This document shows, piece by piece, positions 1 to 8,156 of a stretch of 41,329 bases of DNA. The DNA lies in contig CANQXP010000012.1 of assembly GCA_947627885.1 (NCBI GenBank), positions 1-41,329 of the forward strand, read 5' to 3'. This DNA is from an uncultured Rikenella sp. Its GTDB lineage: Bacteria; Bacteroidota; Bacteroidia; Bacteroidales; Rikenellaceae. The translations under genes and the position numbers were made by a program. The notes under the pieces were generated by a model. The model searched no databases, had not been told where the DNA came from, and saw nothing but the letters and a program-made list of their open reading frames with translations. Every line of letters starts with the position of its first letter. The first letter of the stretch is position 1.

Positions 1-447
<447 letters not shown>

Positions 448-451
<4 letters not shown>

Positions 452-1230
452 CGCGGGAGGAGATCAAAGAGTATATGGACGGCTTGTGCGTCCGGTACAA
501 CCGGGTCACTTTCGTGCCTGACGACCCGGTCAGCGTGCCGCACCGTTTCGAGCGTCCCGAAGATATCGAGATTGCCGGCTTTCTGGCTGCTACCATCGCG
601 TGGGGCCAGCGGCCTACGATCGTGAAGAACGGTCGTCGGATGATGGAATTGATGGACGACGCGCCGTACCAGTTCGTCACCCAGTCGCAGGAGGCGGACT
701 GGGAAACGTTGCTGCCGTTCGTGCACCGCACTTTCAACGGGGAGGATTTCGTCTATTTCGTCCGGGCTTTGCAGCATATTTACCGGAAGCATGGCGGTCT
801 GGGCGGCGTTTTCCGGGAGGCTTACCGGCGGCACGGCGATCTCAAACCGGTTTTGTCCGAGTTCCGCGGGCTGTTTTTCTCGCCGGAGCTGGCGCCGCTG
901 CCTCGGCATGGCCGCCACCTCTCGTCGGTGGACAAGGGGGCGGCGTGCAAACGGCTCAATATGTTCCTCAAGTGGATGGTGCGCAGCGACGACAACGGGG
1001 TGGACTTCGGCCTGTGGAGCGACACGATCCCTCCGTCGGCGCTGTACCTGCCGCTGGATGTCCACACGGCGAACACTTCGCGGACGCTGGGCCTGCTCAC
1101 GCGCAAACAAAATGACTGGAAGGCTGTCGAGGAGGTGACCGGGGTGCTCCGGGGCTTCGACCCGGCCGACCCGGTCAGGTATGACTATGCGCTCTTCTGC
1201 GCCGGGATCTATAAAGAGTTGTCCGTTTAA
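448..1230 (+). CDS. TIGR02757 family protein (DUF2400)
   Basis: This 260-residue protein matches the Bacteroidota TIGR02757/DUF2400 family. Family-like landmarks are the N-terminal [18 protein letters not shown], the segment [19 protein letters not shown], the central [23 protein letters not shown] and a C-terminal [17 protein letters not shown]. The [12 protein letters not shown] and DVHTANTSR segments are reminiscent of helix-hairpin-helix DNA glycosylases, so a nucleic-acid role is possible, but no function is established that I can name. The ATG overlaps the stop of the upstream lolD-like gene, implying one transcript. Length is normal for the family. The 424-base gap that follows contains repeats and no gene. 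Confidence 0.85.
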
Positions 1231-1232
1231 TC

Positions 1233-1279
1233 TGTACTTTTTCTTTGGGTCCGCTGCGCTACTCCTTAGGCTCCGCAAT
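1233..1279 (-). repeat. Intergenic repeat family 2, copy 1
   Basis: Read on the minus strand this begins with GCGGAGCCTAAGGAGTAGCG and runs into CAAAGAAAAAG. Related sequence occurs at 7239-7300 (+) and 32742-32806 (+), in each case starting GCGGAGCC, then AGGAGT, then a CTCAAAG-like stretch. The other two copies end in a hairpin of the TTTCTT/AAGAAA type; this copy lacks a clear one. Minus-strand translation of the repeat gives an MRSLRSS-like start, also seen at 32741, which explains spurious open frames here. Confidence 0.6.
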
Positions 1280-1298
1280 CATCCGCTTTGGGTTGCAA

Positions 1299-1506
1299 AG
1301 GCCGGAGCCAGCGGTGCCGCCGGGCACTCCAGCCGGGGTGTAACTACCCTATATTGCAGGCCTGCGCCTGGGGTGGGTTGCCGTTCCGGCTTCCTCCTTG
1401 CGCCTCGGCCATTTAGGCAAGCCTAATGGCCACTCGGCTGCAGCGTCGGTTCGGCCTGTGCGGTTCGCTACGCTCACCGCCGAAACGGGGTAGTAATAGC
1501 CCGGAA
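1299..1506 (+). repeat. Long intergenic structured repeat (subfamily with GTAACTACCC), copy 1
   Basis: This occupies most of the gap at 1231-1654. Its first 160 bases align closely with 36885-37045. Both share the CCGGAGCCAGCGGTGCCG opening, a GGTGCC/GGCACT hairpin, the GTAACTACCC block (1340-1349), the GCAGGCCTGCGCCTGGGG block and a hairpin around GCCTCGGCC. The last hairpin is TTTAGGC aa GCCTAA here and ATCAGGC tt GCCTGAT in the other copy, so a T-A pair has become C-G with pairing kept. The stretch 1489-1506 (GGGGTAGTAATAGCCCGG) is roughly the reverse complement of 1333-1350, giving the unit imperfect inverted ends about 170 bases apart, as in a miniature inverted-repeat element. Confidence 0.6.
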
Positions 1507-1547
1507 TCACGACAGGCCTGCTTTTTTGAACCGAGCAGCGTGCCGAA

Positions 1548-1573
1548 ACCAAAGGCCGCTTGCGGCCTTTGGT
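1548..1573. repeat. Perfect 12-bp hairpin
   Basis: ACCAAAGGCCGC and GCGGCCTTTGGT are perfect reverse complements separated by two bases. It lies between the converging TIGR02757 gene and the leftward U32 gene. It lacks an adjacent T-run of useful length, so I call it a hairpin rather than a terminator. Confidence 0.7.
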
Positions 1574-1654
1574 GAGGTAGCGCGAGGAAAACGAAGTTAA
1601 AAAGCGGCAGTTCTCTCCAACTCAAAAAAGGGTAAAGATTAACAGGCCAAATAA

Positions 1655-3466
1655 TCAGATACGTCCCCGGTAGATGATCCCCATTTCGCACTCCGCGCAG
1701 TGGAACGCCAGTTCCAGCCTGACGCCGTTATTCTCCAGAAAGAGCTTCTCGCTCCGGAGTTCCGGATGCTCCTTCAGGCACGTTCCCATCTCGCGTCGGA
1801 TACAGTACGGCGTGCGCATCACCTCCCGCCCGAAAAAGTCCGGATCGTCCTGCACCTCCAAAGCCTTCTCAATTAGTTCGACTCCCGCCTCGCGGTAGAA
1901 CCGTTCCGCCAGAGAATTGGCCGCGTTGGCCCGGAAATCCCTTTCGATCCCCGGCGGCAAAACAGGCATGGTCGCCGGGCGCACAAATGGCGCCGGTCGG
2001 CGGTAAGCCGCCAGCCGGTTTTTCAGCAACTCCGCCAGCACCTCCCGCCGCAGCGCGTTCAGTTCCGACGCCGGAATGAACGGCAACGGCCCCGCCGAAA
2101 CTTCAGGTACCCGAACCTCCGTTACTTCGAAAATCGTCCCGCCGCTCTTCGAGAAAGCGTTGCGGATATTGCGTTCCGCCAATTCCCGGTTCGAGGCCGG
2201 GTCATAGCCCTCCGGTAACGCGATGGTCGCCGAAACGCCCGTTTCGTCCGTCGCCGTGACAAGCGGCGGCGAGAACCGGATCGTTGCCGCGATATGCCGC
2301 GTGGCCGACGGCCTGAACGAGCGGTCCAGGTTGCGGAAAACCTCCGTCCCGACCGGTATGTCTGCCGTTCGGTTCAGGAACAGCCGGTTCCCCTCCGCGC
2401 GGTTCACGGAGCAGCCCTCCAGTTTTCCAGAATGGGTCAGGAAACAGATCCCGTCCCCGTTATTCATGACGATCCCCGGCCGTAATTTCAGCGTCAGCAC
2501 CGTGCCTTCGCAGCCGCACACCGTACCGATCGACTCCCCGACCGACTTCGCCTCCGGAGCCAGCACGCCCGGCCGTTTTCCCTCCCAAAAATAGGTGGTG
2601 AAACCCCGCGAAAAACTTTTCGACGGGTTCGGCGTGAAATCGCACGCCACCGTACCGGCCGATGTGCGCGGCACGCCCAGAGCGTTGAGCCGTTGGTGGT
2701 AGTAGGCCGTGTTGTTGACCACATAGCCCTCCTCTTTCAACCGGCCCTCGATCTTCAGCGAGCAGACCCCGGCCCCGATCAATTCCCCCAGCCGATCACT
2801 TAAGTTCAGGTCGCGCACCGACAGCAAGTGTTTGTCCCGCACCAGTAGTTGGCCCCGGTCGTTGTAGAGGTTGTACTGCGATCGGCAGGGCTGGGCGCAG
2901 CCGCCCCGGTTGCCGCCCCGCCCGCACAAGGCGTGGCCCAGGTAGCACTGCCCGCTGTACGAGACGCAGATCGCCCCGTGCACGAACGCCTCCAGTTCGA
3001 TATGCTCCGGCAGCGCCGCGCGGATAGCACGGATTTGCCCTACAGAGGCACCTCGTTCCAGTACGATGCGCGAAAAGCCCGCCGCCGCGAGAAACGCGGC
3101 CCGTTCCGGCGTGAGGTTGAACGTCTGCGTCGAGGCGTGCAAAGCCAACGGCGGCAATGCCATCCGCGTGAAAGCCATGTCCTGTACGATCAGCGCATCC
3201 ACGCCCGCTTCATATGCCGCCCACGCCGTCTTTTCGGCCGCCGCCAGCTCGTCCTCGAACAGCAGCGTGTTCATCGTCAGGTAGACCTGCGTCCCGAATC
3301 CATGCGCATACTCCGCCAAGGCGGCAATGTCGCTCATGGCGTTTCCCGCCGCTTCGCGGGCACCGAACCGCTCGGCGCCGATATACACCGCGTCGGCCCC
3401 GGCGTCGATAGCCGCCCGCCCGATCTCCGCATTTCCCGCCGGGGCCAGTAATTCTGTCTTAGTCAT
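1655..3466 (-). CDS. U32-family protein (RlhA/TrhP-like RNA hydroxylation or collagenase-like family)
   Basis: This 603-residue protein begins MTKTELLAPAGNAEIGRAAI, the standard U32 opening, and continues with GADAVYIGAERFGAR. The diagnostic core is HGAICVSYSGQCYLGHALCG followed by RGGNRGGCAQPCR, whose cysteines in this family can bind an iron-sulfur cluster. A second cysteine set appears near the C-terminus (YCIRREMGTC and HCAECEMG). Family members were once called peptidases, but E. coli RlhA and TrhP hydroxylate specific rRNA or tRNA cytidines/uridines, and the RGGNRGGCAQPCR segment looks closest to RlhA. Length (E. coli RlhA is about 650 residues) fits. RNA hydroxylation is an inference from family, and the exact target cannot be read here. 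Confidence 0.85.
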   Translation of the reverse strand: MTKTELLAPAGNAEIGRAAIDAGADAVYIGAERFGAREAAGNAMSDIAALAEYAHGFGTQVYLTMNTLLFEDELAAAEKTAWAAYEAGVDALIVQDMAFTRMALPPLALHASTQTFNLTPERAAFLAAAGFSRIVLERGASVGQIRAIRAALPEHIELEAFVHGAICVSYSGQCYLGHALCGRGGNRGGCAQPCRSQYNLYNDRGQLLVRDKHLLSVRDLNLSDRLGELIGAGVCSLKIEGRLKEEGYVVNNTAYYHQRLNALGVPRTSAGTVACDFTPNPSKSFSRGFTTYFWEGKRPGVLAPEAKSVGESIGTVCGCEGTVLTLKLRPGIVMNNGDGICFLTHSGKLEGCSVNRAEGNRLFLNRTADIPVGTEVFRNLDRSFRPSATRHIAATIRFSPPLVTATDETGVSATIALPEGYDPASNRELAERNIRNAFSKSGGTIFEVTEVRVPEVSAGPLPFIPASELNALRREVLAELLKNRLAAYRRPAPFVRPATMPVLPPGIERDFRANAANSLAERFYREAGVELIEKALEVQDDPDFFGREVMRTPYCIRREMGTCLKEHPELRSEKLFLENNGVRLELAFHCAECEMGIIYRGRI

Positions 3467-3525
3467 CTGACTCGTAGGCTTCTTAGTTGTTAGTTGTGGC
3501 GGCGAGCGGAGCGAACCCCGTCAGT

Positions 3526-3614
3526 CCGGAGCCAGTGGTGGGCGCTACCAAACGAAGCGCAGGTGGCAGCCCTCCACCTGGGGTGGCTCCGGGCTGTGCG
3601 ACCTAAAGGTCGCA
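3526..3614 (+). repeat. REP-like two-hairpin element, copy 1
   Basis: The closing stem is CCGGAGCCA (3526-3534) with TGGCTCCGG (3584-3592). An inner stem pairs GTGG-t-GGGC (3535-3543) with GCCC-t-CCAC (3569-3577). The six bases CTGGGG (3578-3583) form a one-sided bulge. A second hairpin follows, TGCGACCT/AGGTCGCA (3597-3614). Copies at 6947, 7222 (minus), 20453 and 26207 (minus) keep the same pairing with different bases. The element fills most of the 239-base gap between two leftward genes and points opposite to them. Confidence 0.75.
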
Positions 3615-3705
3615 ATAAATTATGGTACAAGCCTCCCGAAAGGGAGACGTCCGGATCGAAAGCATGCGGTTCATTGGGATTGCTGCCGCTGATTTCCCGA
3701 TCGTG

Positions 3706-6552
3706 TTACTCGTCAGCCTCCTCCGGCAGCTGCACCACCGTGCAGACATTGCGCTGTCCGAACGCTTCCGCCGCCGTGGCGCGTATCGTTTCCGGCGTCA
3801 GGGCCTGCACCGCTGCCTCGTAGCCCGAGTACCGGTCGTTGTCGTTCAGGTACCAGCTGGTCAAGTAGCCCAGCCACGTACCGTTGTGGATCAGGCCGTC
3901 GCGGTACTGTTTCAGGAAGAACTCCTTAGTCTTGGTCAGCTCCTCGTCCGTCGCGCCGCCCGCCGACAGGGCTTCGATCTCCTGTGCCACCAGCGGCAGC
4001 AACTCGCCGATTTTGGCCGTGTCCGTCTCGAAGAATATCTGGAAAGCGAACCGCGGCAGCGGCACCTTTTGGTAGGTCATCGACACGCCGACGCCGTAAG
4101 TCCCGCCCTTCTCCTCGCGGATCGACTTCGTGTAGCGCATTTCGAGGATATAACGGATCGCCTCCAGGTTGACATTGCGCGACAGGGTGTAAGGCAACTC
4201 GCCCGTGTAGAGCTCGATGGCCGTCACCTTCGGGGTCTGGAGCGGCGTCTTATACATATTCTGCACGATGCCCGGCAGCGGCAGGACGATGTAATCGCCC
4301 CACTGCGGGGCTTTCCCCTTTTTCGAGGGCAGCGATCCGAGGTATTTCTCGGCCAGCGGCCGCAGCGAGTCCACGGAGATATTTCCCACGAAGACGAAAG
4401 TCATGCCGTTGGCGTCCGAGAAGAACTGCCGGTAGAGCTGTTCGGTACGCTCCAGGGAAATCGTGTCCAGCACCTTTCGGCTGAGCTGCATGAATACGCG
4501 CGGGCTGTGCCCGTAAACCGTCTGCAACAGGCTGTCCTGCAGGATATAATTGGGGTTTTTCACCACGTTCGGCAGCAGCGAGCGGAACTGGTTCATCAGC
4601 ACGTTCCAGTCGCCGCGGTCGAAACGCGGGGCGGTGTAGTACAGGTAGGTGAGCTGCATCAGCGTCTCGATGTCCTTGGGCGAGCAGCTGCCGTTGAACC
4701 CCTCCGACAGCGAGCCGATGTTCGGCGTAACGCCCGCGATCTTGCCCGTCAGCAGCTTATTCAGCTCCGTGCGCGAGAAATCGCCCACCCCCGCCATGCC
4801 CAGGTAGGCCGGCAGCACGCTGAGGTTGTACAGGTCGGTTATGCTTTCGACCGTGGACATGCCCCCCTTCAGGAATGCGCTCATCTGCACCTCGTCCGCT
4901 TTCAGCTCCGTCGGCTTGACGATCACCCGCACGCCGTTTTTCAAGGTCAGCACCGTGGAACCGTATTTCCCCTCCGCCGTCCCGGTCACCGGCGACCCCG
5001 CGAGCCCCGCAGCGTCCATCAGGGCCGTGGCCTGCGCGCCGTCTTTATAGGCTTCGATCTCGGCTGTTTTCACCTTCTCAATAACGGCGAGTATCTCCGC
5101 TTCGGAAGGCATCGCCACGCCCGCTTTTTCGGGCAGCGAGATAAGGATAGCGCTGTTGCGGTCGTGCACCCATTGCGCCGCCTCGGCATTCACGTCCGCC
5201 AGCGTGATGGCGTCCAGCATCCGGCGGGTGATCTCCAGATCCTGTTCCGGCGTCAGGTAAGGGGTACCGTCCTCGAAATGATCCATGTATTTTTGGGCGA
5301 ATTCGCCGTTCTTGCGGTCGTTGCGGTTTTCGAAGTAGCTTTCGGTGCCGCGCATGATCTCCGTCTTGGCCCGGTCGAGCTCCGACTGCGTGAAGCCGCT
5401 GCGCTGCATCCGGTAGATCTCGGTATAGAGCGCCTCCAGCGTCCGGAGTGCCTCGCCCTCGTGCGCGGTGCCGCTCACGAAGAAAGCGTCGAACGGTTTG
5501 ACGACCGAACTGTAGCCGCCCCCGGCCCCCAGGAACGGCGCGTCCTCTTTCCGCGAGATTTCGCTGAACCGTTCGTTCAGCATCCGCCCGGCCAGCGAAT
5601 TGACGTATTCGTGCCAGATCCGCTCCATCCCGTCATAGCGTTCGGTAAGGGGTTTTTCGCGGAAGAGCACCTCGACCGAGGTGGCGGTCAGCTCCGGGTC
5701 GGAGGTCACCGAGACCAGCGGCTGTTCGTTGTCCTCCACGGTGACCGCGGCCTTCGGCGTCCGCACTTTGGGCGCGCCGATGTCGGCCATGGTCTGTCGC
5801 AGCTTTTGCTCCATGCTGTCCACGTCGAAGTCGCCGACGATCACGAAAGCCTGCATGTCGGGCCGGTACCAGCGGTGGTAAAAGTCGCGAAGCTCCTGGT
5901 ATTTGAAGGTTTTGAGCACTTCCTGGTTGCCGATCACGTTGCGCCGGGCGTAAAGCGAGTTGTTGAAGAGCACCGGTGCCTGTTTTTCGAAGATGCGCCG
6001 CTGGGCGTTGTTCCCCTGCCGCCACTCCTCGATAATCACGCCGCGCTCTTTGTCGATGTCGGCGGTGTCGAGGGTGATATGGCCGGCCCAGTCGTGCAGG
6101 ATCAGCAGTGCCGAGTCGACGATCCCGGCCCGCGTGAGGGGCACGTTGAGGATCATGTAGGTGGTCTGCTCCTGCCCCGTGGCGGCGTTGAGGTTCTCGC
6201 CGAAACGCACGCCGACGGTCGAGAGCCAGTCGATCATCGTGTTCTCCGGGAAGTGCTGCGAGCCGTTGAAGGCCATGTGTTCGAGGAAGTGGGCCAGTCC
6301 GTTCTGCGAATCCTCCTCCTGGATCGCCCCGACTTTATAGTAGATGTGGAAGTCGGCCCGGTCGGCAGGCTTGGCGTTGTGTTTGAGGTAGTAGGTGATG
6401 CCGCTGGGCAGCACGCCGACGCGCACGCTGCTGTCCACCGGGACGGCTTCGCCGGCGGCGGGTTTCTGGGCGCTGAGGGGACGGATGGCGGTGACGGCGG
6501 CGGCCAGCAGCAGGGCGGCGCGCAGCAGGAAGGTCCGGGAACAGGGTTTCAT
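3706..6552 (-). CDS. Periplasmic M16 family zinc metallopeptidase (insulinase/pitrilysin type)
   Basis: This 948-residue protein has an N-terminal signal peptide (hydrophobic LLRAALLLAAAV, likely cleaved after PLSAQ). The inverted zinc motif HFLEH (H88, E91, H92) lies in NGLAHFLEHMAFNG, and the downstream glutamate ligand is probably within ERGVIIEEWRQG. Two M16 halves are evident, a catalytic N-terminal half and a C-terminal half containing the substrate-binding Arg-Tyr-type region (EEKGGTYGVGVSMTYQ). Family members degrade peptides in a closed chamber, and this single-chain form is common in the Bacteroidota periplasm. A 9-bp inverted repeat (CGTAAAATT at 6592-6600, AATTTTACG at 6624-6632) lies just upstream and may be regulatory. 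The very long opposite-strand open frame over it is a codon-bias shadow. Confidence 0.93.
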   Translation of the reverse strand: MKPCSRTFLLRAALLLAAAVTAIRPLSAQKPAAGEAVPVDSSVRVGVLPSGITYYLKHNAKPADRADFHIYYKVGAIQEEDSQNGLAHFLEHMAFNGSQHFPENTMIDWLSTVGVRFGENLNAATGQEQTTYMILNVPLTRAGIVDSALLILHDWAGHITLDTADIDKERGVIIEEWRQGNNAQRRIFEKQAPVLFNNSLYARRNVIGNQEVLKTFKYQELRDFYHRWYRPDMQAFVIVGDFDVDSMEQKLRQTMADIGAPKVRTPKAAVTVEDNEQPLVSVTSDPELTATSVEVLFREKPLTERYDGMERIWHEYVNSLAGRMLNERFSEISRKEDAPFLGAGGGYSSVVKPFDAFFVSGTAHEGEALRTLEALYTEIYRMQRSGFTQSELDRAKTEIMRGTESYFENRNDRKNGEFAQKYMDHFEDGTPYLTPEQDLEITRRMLDAITLADVNAEAAQWVHDRNSAILISLPEKAGVAMPSEAEILAVIEKVKTAEIEAYKDGAQATALMDAAGLAGSPVTGTAEGKYGSTVLTLKNGVRVIVKPTELKADEVQMSAFLKGGMSTVESITDLYNLSVLPAYLGMAGVGDFSRTELNKLLTGKIAGVTPNIGSLSEGFNGSCSPKDIETLMQLTYLYYTAPRFDRGDWNVLMNQFRSLLPNVVKNPNYILQDSLLQTVYGHSPRVFMQLSRKVLDTISLERTEQLYRQFFSDANGMTFVFVGNISVDSLRPLAEKYLGSLPSKKGKAPQWGDYIVLPLPGIVQNMYKTPLQTPKVTAIELYTGELPYTLSRNVNLEAIRYILEMRYTKSIREEKGGTYGVGVSMTYQKVPLPRFAFQIFFETDTAKIGELLPLVAQEIEALSAGGATDEELTKTKEFFLKQYRDGLIHNGTWLGYLTSWYLNDNDRYSGYEAAVQALTPETIRATAAEAFGQRNVCTVVQLPEEADE

Positions 6553-6749
6553 AGTCTTTGGTTTCGAAGGTCCTATTTTATGGCTTTTTGTCGTAAAATT
6601 GTGATAAAGTTACTTTTTTTTCTAATTTTACGCTCAATATAAGTATCATAATTCGCTCTTTGCGGGATTCGGCGGATGTCGTCGGGATTTTCTTCTTTTC
6701 TTTCTTGCTAAAGGGATCCCGGAAAGAGGGGTTGAAACACTTTCGTACC

Positions 6750-6926
6750 ATGAACGAGGAAAAAGTATTGGCGCTTCTCAAGGCGCAGGGTGTGCCGATG
6801 AAGTCTGCCGAGGTGGCCGAAGCCACGGGACTGCCGAAATCGGAGGTCGATAAAGCGATCAAGAATCTGGTCAAGGAGGGCAAAGCGGAATCCCCCAAAC
6901 GCTGCTTCTATTCGGCAGTCAAATAA
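6750..6926 (+). CDS. Small winged-helix DNA-binding protein (MarR/IclR-like fold)
   Basis: This 58-residue protein is essentially one helix-turn-helix: MNEEKVLALLKAQGVPMKSA, then EVAEATGLPKSEVDKAIKNL with recognition-helix character, then a wing-like basic tail ESPKRCFYSAVK. Similar small proteins are frequent in Bacteroidota and are usually labelled MarR-like or simply DNA-binding; no target is known to me. I chose the ATG at 6750 over an upstream start at 6660, because the extra 30 residues would be a poorly conserved-looking hydrophobic stretch. It stands alone between the leftward M16 gene and a repeat-filled gap. Confidence 0.75.
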   Translation: MNEEKVLALLKAQGVPMKSAEVAEATGLPKSEVDKAIKNLVKEGKAESPKRCFYSAVK

Positions 6927-6946
6927 AATCTAGGGTTATATACCGT

Positions 6947-7030
6947 CCCGCAGCCAGCGGAGGCAAAAACGAGCGTTGCGAGTCTTTCAGCCCTCCGCCG
7001 GGGGTGGCTGCGGGCTGACCGCTGACGCGG
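6947..7030 (+). repeat. REP-like two-hairpin element, copy 2
   Basis: The closing stem CCCGCAGCCA (6947-6956) pairs with TGGCTGCGGG (7005-7014). The inner stem GCGGAGG (6957-6963) pairs with CCTCCGC (6992-6998). The bulge is CGGGGG (6999-7004), and the second hairpin is CCGC-tgac-GCGG (7019-7030). Relative to copy 1 the closing stem has changed CCGGAG/CTCCGG to CCGCAG/CTGCGG, a compensatory exchange. It lies 20 bases after the small winged-helix gene. The 469-base gap 6927-7395 contains this copy, copy 3 and a family-2 repeat, and no gene. Confidence 0.75.
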
Positions 7031-7131
7031 AAATTTAATTTTAACCCTACGATTTATTTTGCATTGGAGGCAACTGCCGCTATTGAAAAAAGCGGGCCCA
7101 ATGGTTTTCCCGGCTGTAACTACCCTTTTCT

Positions 7132-7222
7132 GCGGTGAGCATAGCGAGCCGCGCAGGCCGGAGCCACCACCGGCGTAGGCCTGCAACATCGCTTCGCTCG
7201 TTTAGGCCTCGCTGGCTCCGGC
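7132..7222 (-). repeat. REP-like two-hairpin element, copy 3 (inverted relative to copy 2)
   Basis: On the minus strand GCCGGAGCCA (7222-7213) pairs with TGGCTCCGGC (7166-7157). The inner stem GCGAGGCC (7212-7205) pairs with GGCCTACGC (7181-7173), with one bulged base. The six-base bulge is CGGTGG (7172-7167), followed by a GCGG/CCGC hairpin (7152-7132). A GGCTGTAACTACCC motif on the plus strand (7112-7125) lies just beyond, as in the long copies at 1340 and 36922. The head-to-head pair with copy 2 resembles bacterial BIME/REPIN arrangements. Confidence 0.72.
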
Positions 7223-7238
7223 CCTACATAATTAAGCT

Positions 7239-7300
7239 TTGCGGAGCCAAAGGAGTGCCGCAACGAGCTCAAAGTCCCTTTCTTGAAAGAAAAGAAAGGG
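7239..7300 (+). repeat. Intergenic repeat family 2, copy 2
   Basis: This copy starts GCGGAGCCAAAGGAGTGCCG, continues through CTCAAAG and ends in a hairpin CCCTTTCTT/AAGAAAGGG (7276-7300). It resembles the copies at 1233-1279 (minus) and 32742-32806 (plus). Confidence 0.65.
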
Positions 7301-7395
7301 ATGGTTGTCTTCAAACTCAATGTAAAAACATACGATAAATTTTCCGAGGAGCCGTACGGTCCCCTTTTCCGTCGAACCAACGAAACCGAAACCAC

Positions 7396-8061
7396 ATGCC
7401 GAACGTCAAGATAGAGCCCACGTGGCAGGAACTCCTCACAGGTGAGTTTGAGAAACCCTATTTCAGCCAGTTGACCGCCTTCGTGCGCGAGCAGTACATG
7501 ACCCACGTGGTCTATCCGCCCGCCGCCAATATTTTCCGGGCCTTCAACTGCTGTCCCGTCGACCGGCTCAAAGTCGTCATCATCGGGCAAGACCCCTACC
7601 ATAACGAAGGGCAGGCCAACGGGCTGTGCTTTTCCGTCGCTCCGGGGACGCAATTTCCTCCGTCGCTGCAAAACATCCTCAAGGAGGTGAGCGACGATAC
7701 CGGCGCGCCATACCCCCAGACCGGGGAACTCGACCGCTGGGCGCAGCAGGGCGTGCTGATGCTCAACGCCGTGCTCACCGTGCAGGCCCACAGCCCCGCA
7801 TCGCACGCCAACCGCGGCTGGGAAACCTTTACCGACGCTGTGGTGCGGGCCGTCGCGCAGCGGAAGAAAAACGTCGTCTATATGCTGTGGGGCTCCTATG
7901 CCCAGCGGAAAGCCGCCGTGGTGAACCCGGCCGAGAACTGCATCCTGACCGCTCCGCACCCGTCGCCCCTCTCCGCCTTCCGGGGATTCTTCGGCTGCAA
8001 GCACTTCAGCAAGGCCAACGAATACCTCGTTTCGACCGGACAGGAGCCGATCGTCTGGTAA
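7396..8061 (+). CDS. ung: Uracil-DNA glycosylase (family 1)
   Basis: This 221-residue protein is of standard Ung length. It carries the water-activating motif GQDPYHNEGQANG with catalytic Asp at about residue 66. The uracil-binding block is LMLNAVLTVQAHSPASHANRGWE, and the DNA-intercalation loop APHPSPLSAFRGFFGCKHF holds the conserved histidine at about residue 188. It removes uracil from DNA as the first step of base-excision repair in the cytoplasm. The chosen ATG gives the usual N-terminus (IEPTWQELLTGEF). It is followed after 95 bases by the UvrD/PcrA helicase gene, which appears to have its own promoter. Confidence 0.97.
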   Translation: MPNVKIEPTWQELLTGEFEKPYFSQLTAFVREQYMTHVVYPPAANIFRAFNCCPVDRLKVVIIGQDPYHNEGQANGLCFSVAPGTQFPPSLQNILKEVSDDTGAPYPQTGELDRWAQQGVLMLNAVLTVQAHSPASHANRGWETFTDAVVRAVAQRKKNVVYMLWGSYAQRKAAVVNPAENCILTAPHPSPLSAFRGFFGCKHFSKANEYLVSTGQEPIVW

Positions 8062-8066
8062 ATCCT

Positions 8067-8074
8067 TATTTTTG
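8067..8074 (+). promoter_or_regulatory. Bacteroidota-type -7 box upstream of the helicase gene
   Basis: TATTTTTG matches TAnnTTTG and lies 83 bases before the helicase start codon, inside the ung-helicase gap. No clear -33 TTTG is visible at the usual spacing. Confidence 0.45.
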
Positions 8075-8156
8075 CGGCTACAATATCCGGAACCGGCTGC
8101 CCGTTCGCTTTCCAGAGCCTACGGGCCACTCTTTCCGTTATTCCGAGTGAGACTTT

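Noticed and set aside
3622-6642. A 1006-residue plus-strand open frame over the M16 gene, and similar giant opposite-strand frames at 13378-15435, 33896-36994 and 7896-9674
   Set aside because: They are His/Arg/Val-rich reverse-complement shadows of GC-rich coding sequence on the other strand, lack recognisable domains, and the genuine genes there are unambiguous.
6660-6749. Upstream extension of the small winged-helix gene to 6660
   Set aside because: The additional residues are hydrophobic and unlike the family N-terminus; the ATG at 6750 gives the typical MNEEKVLALL start.
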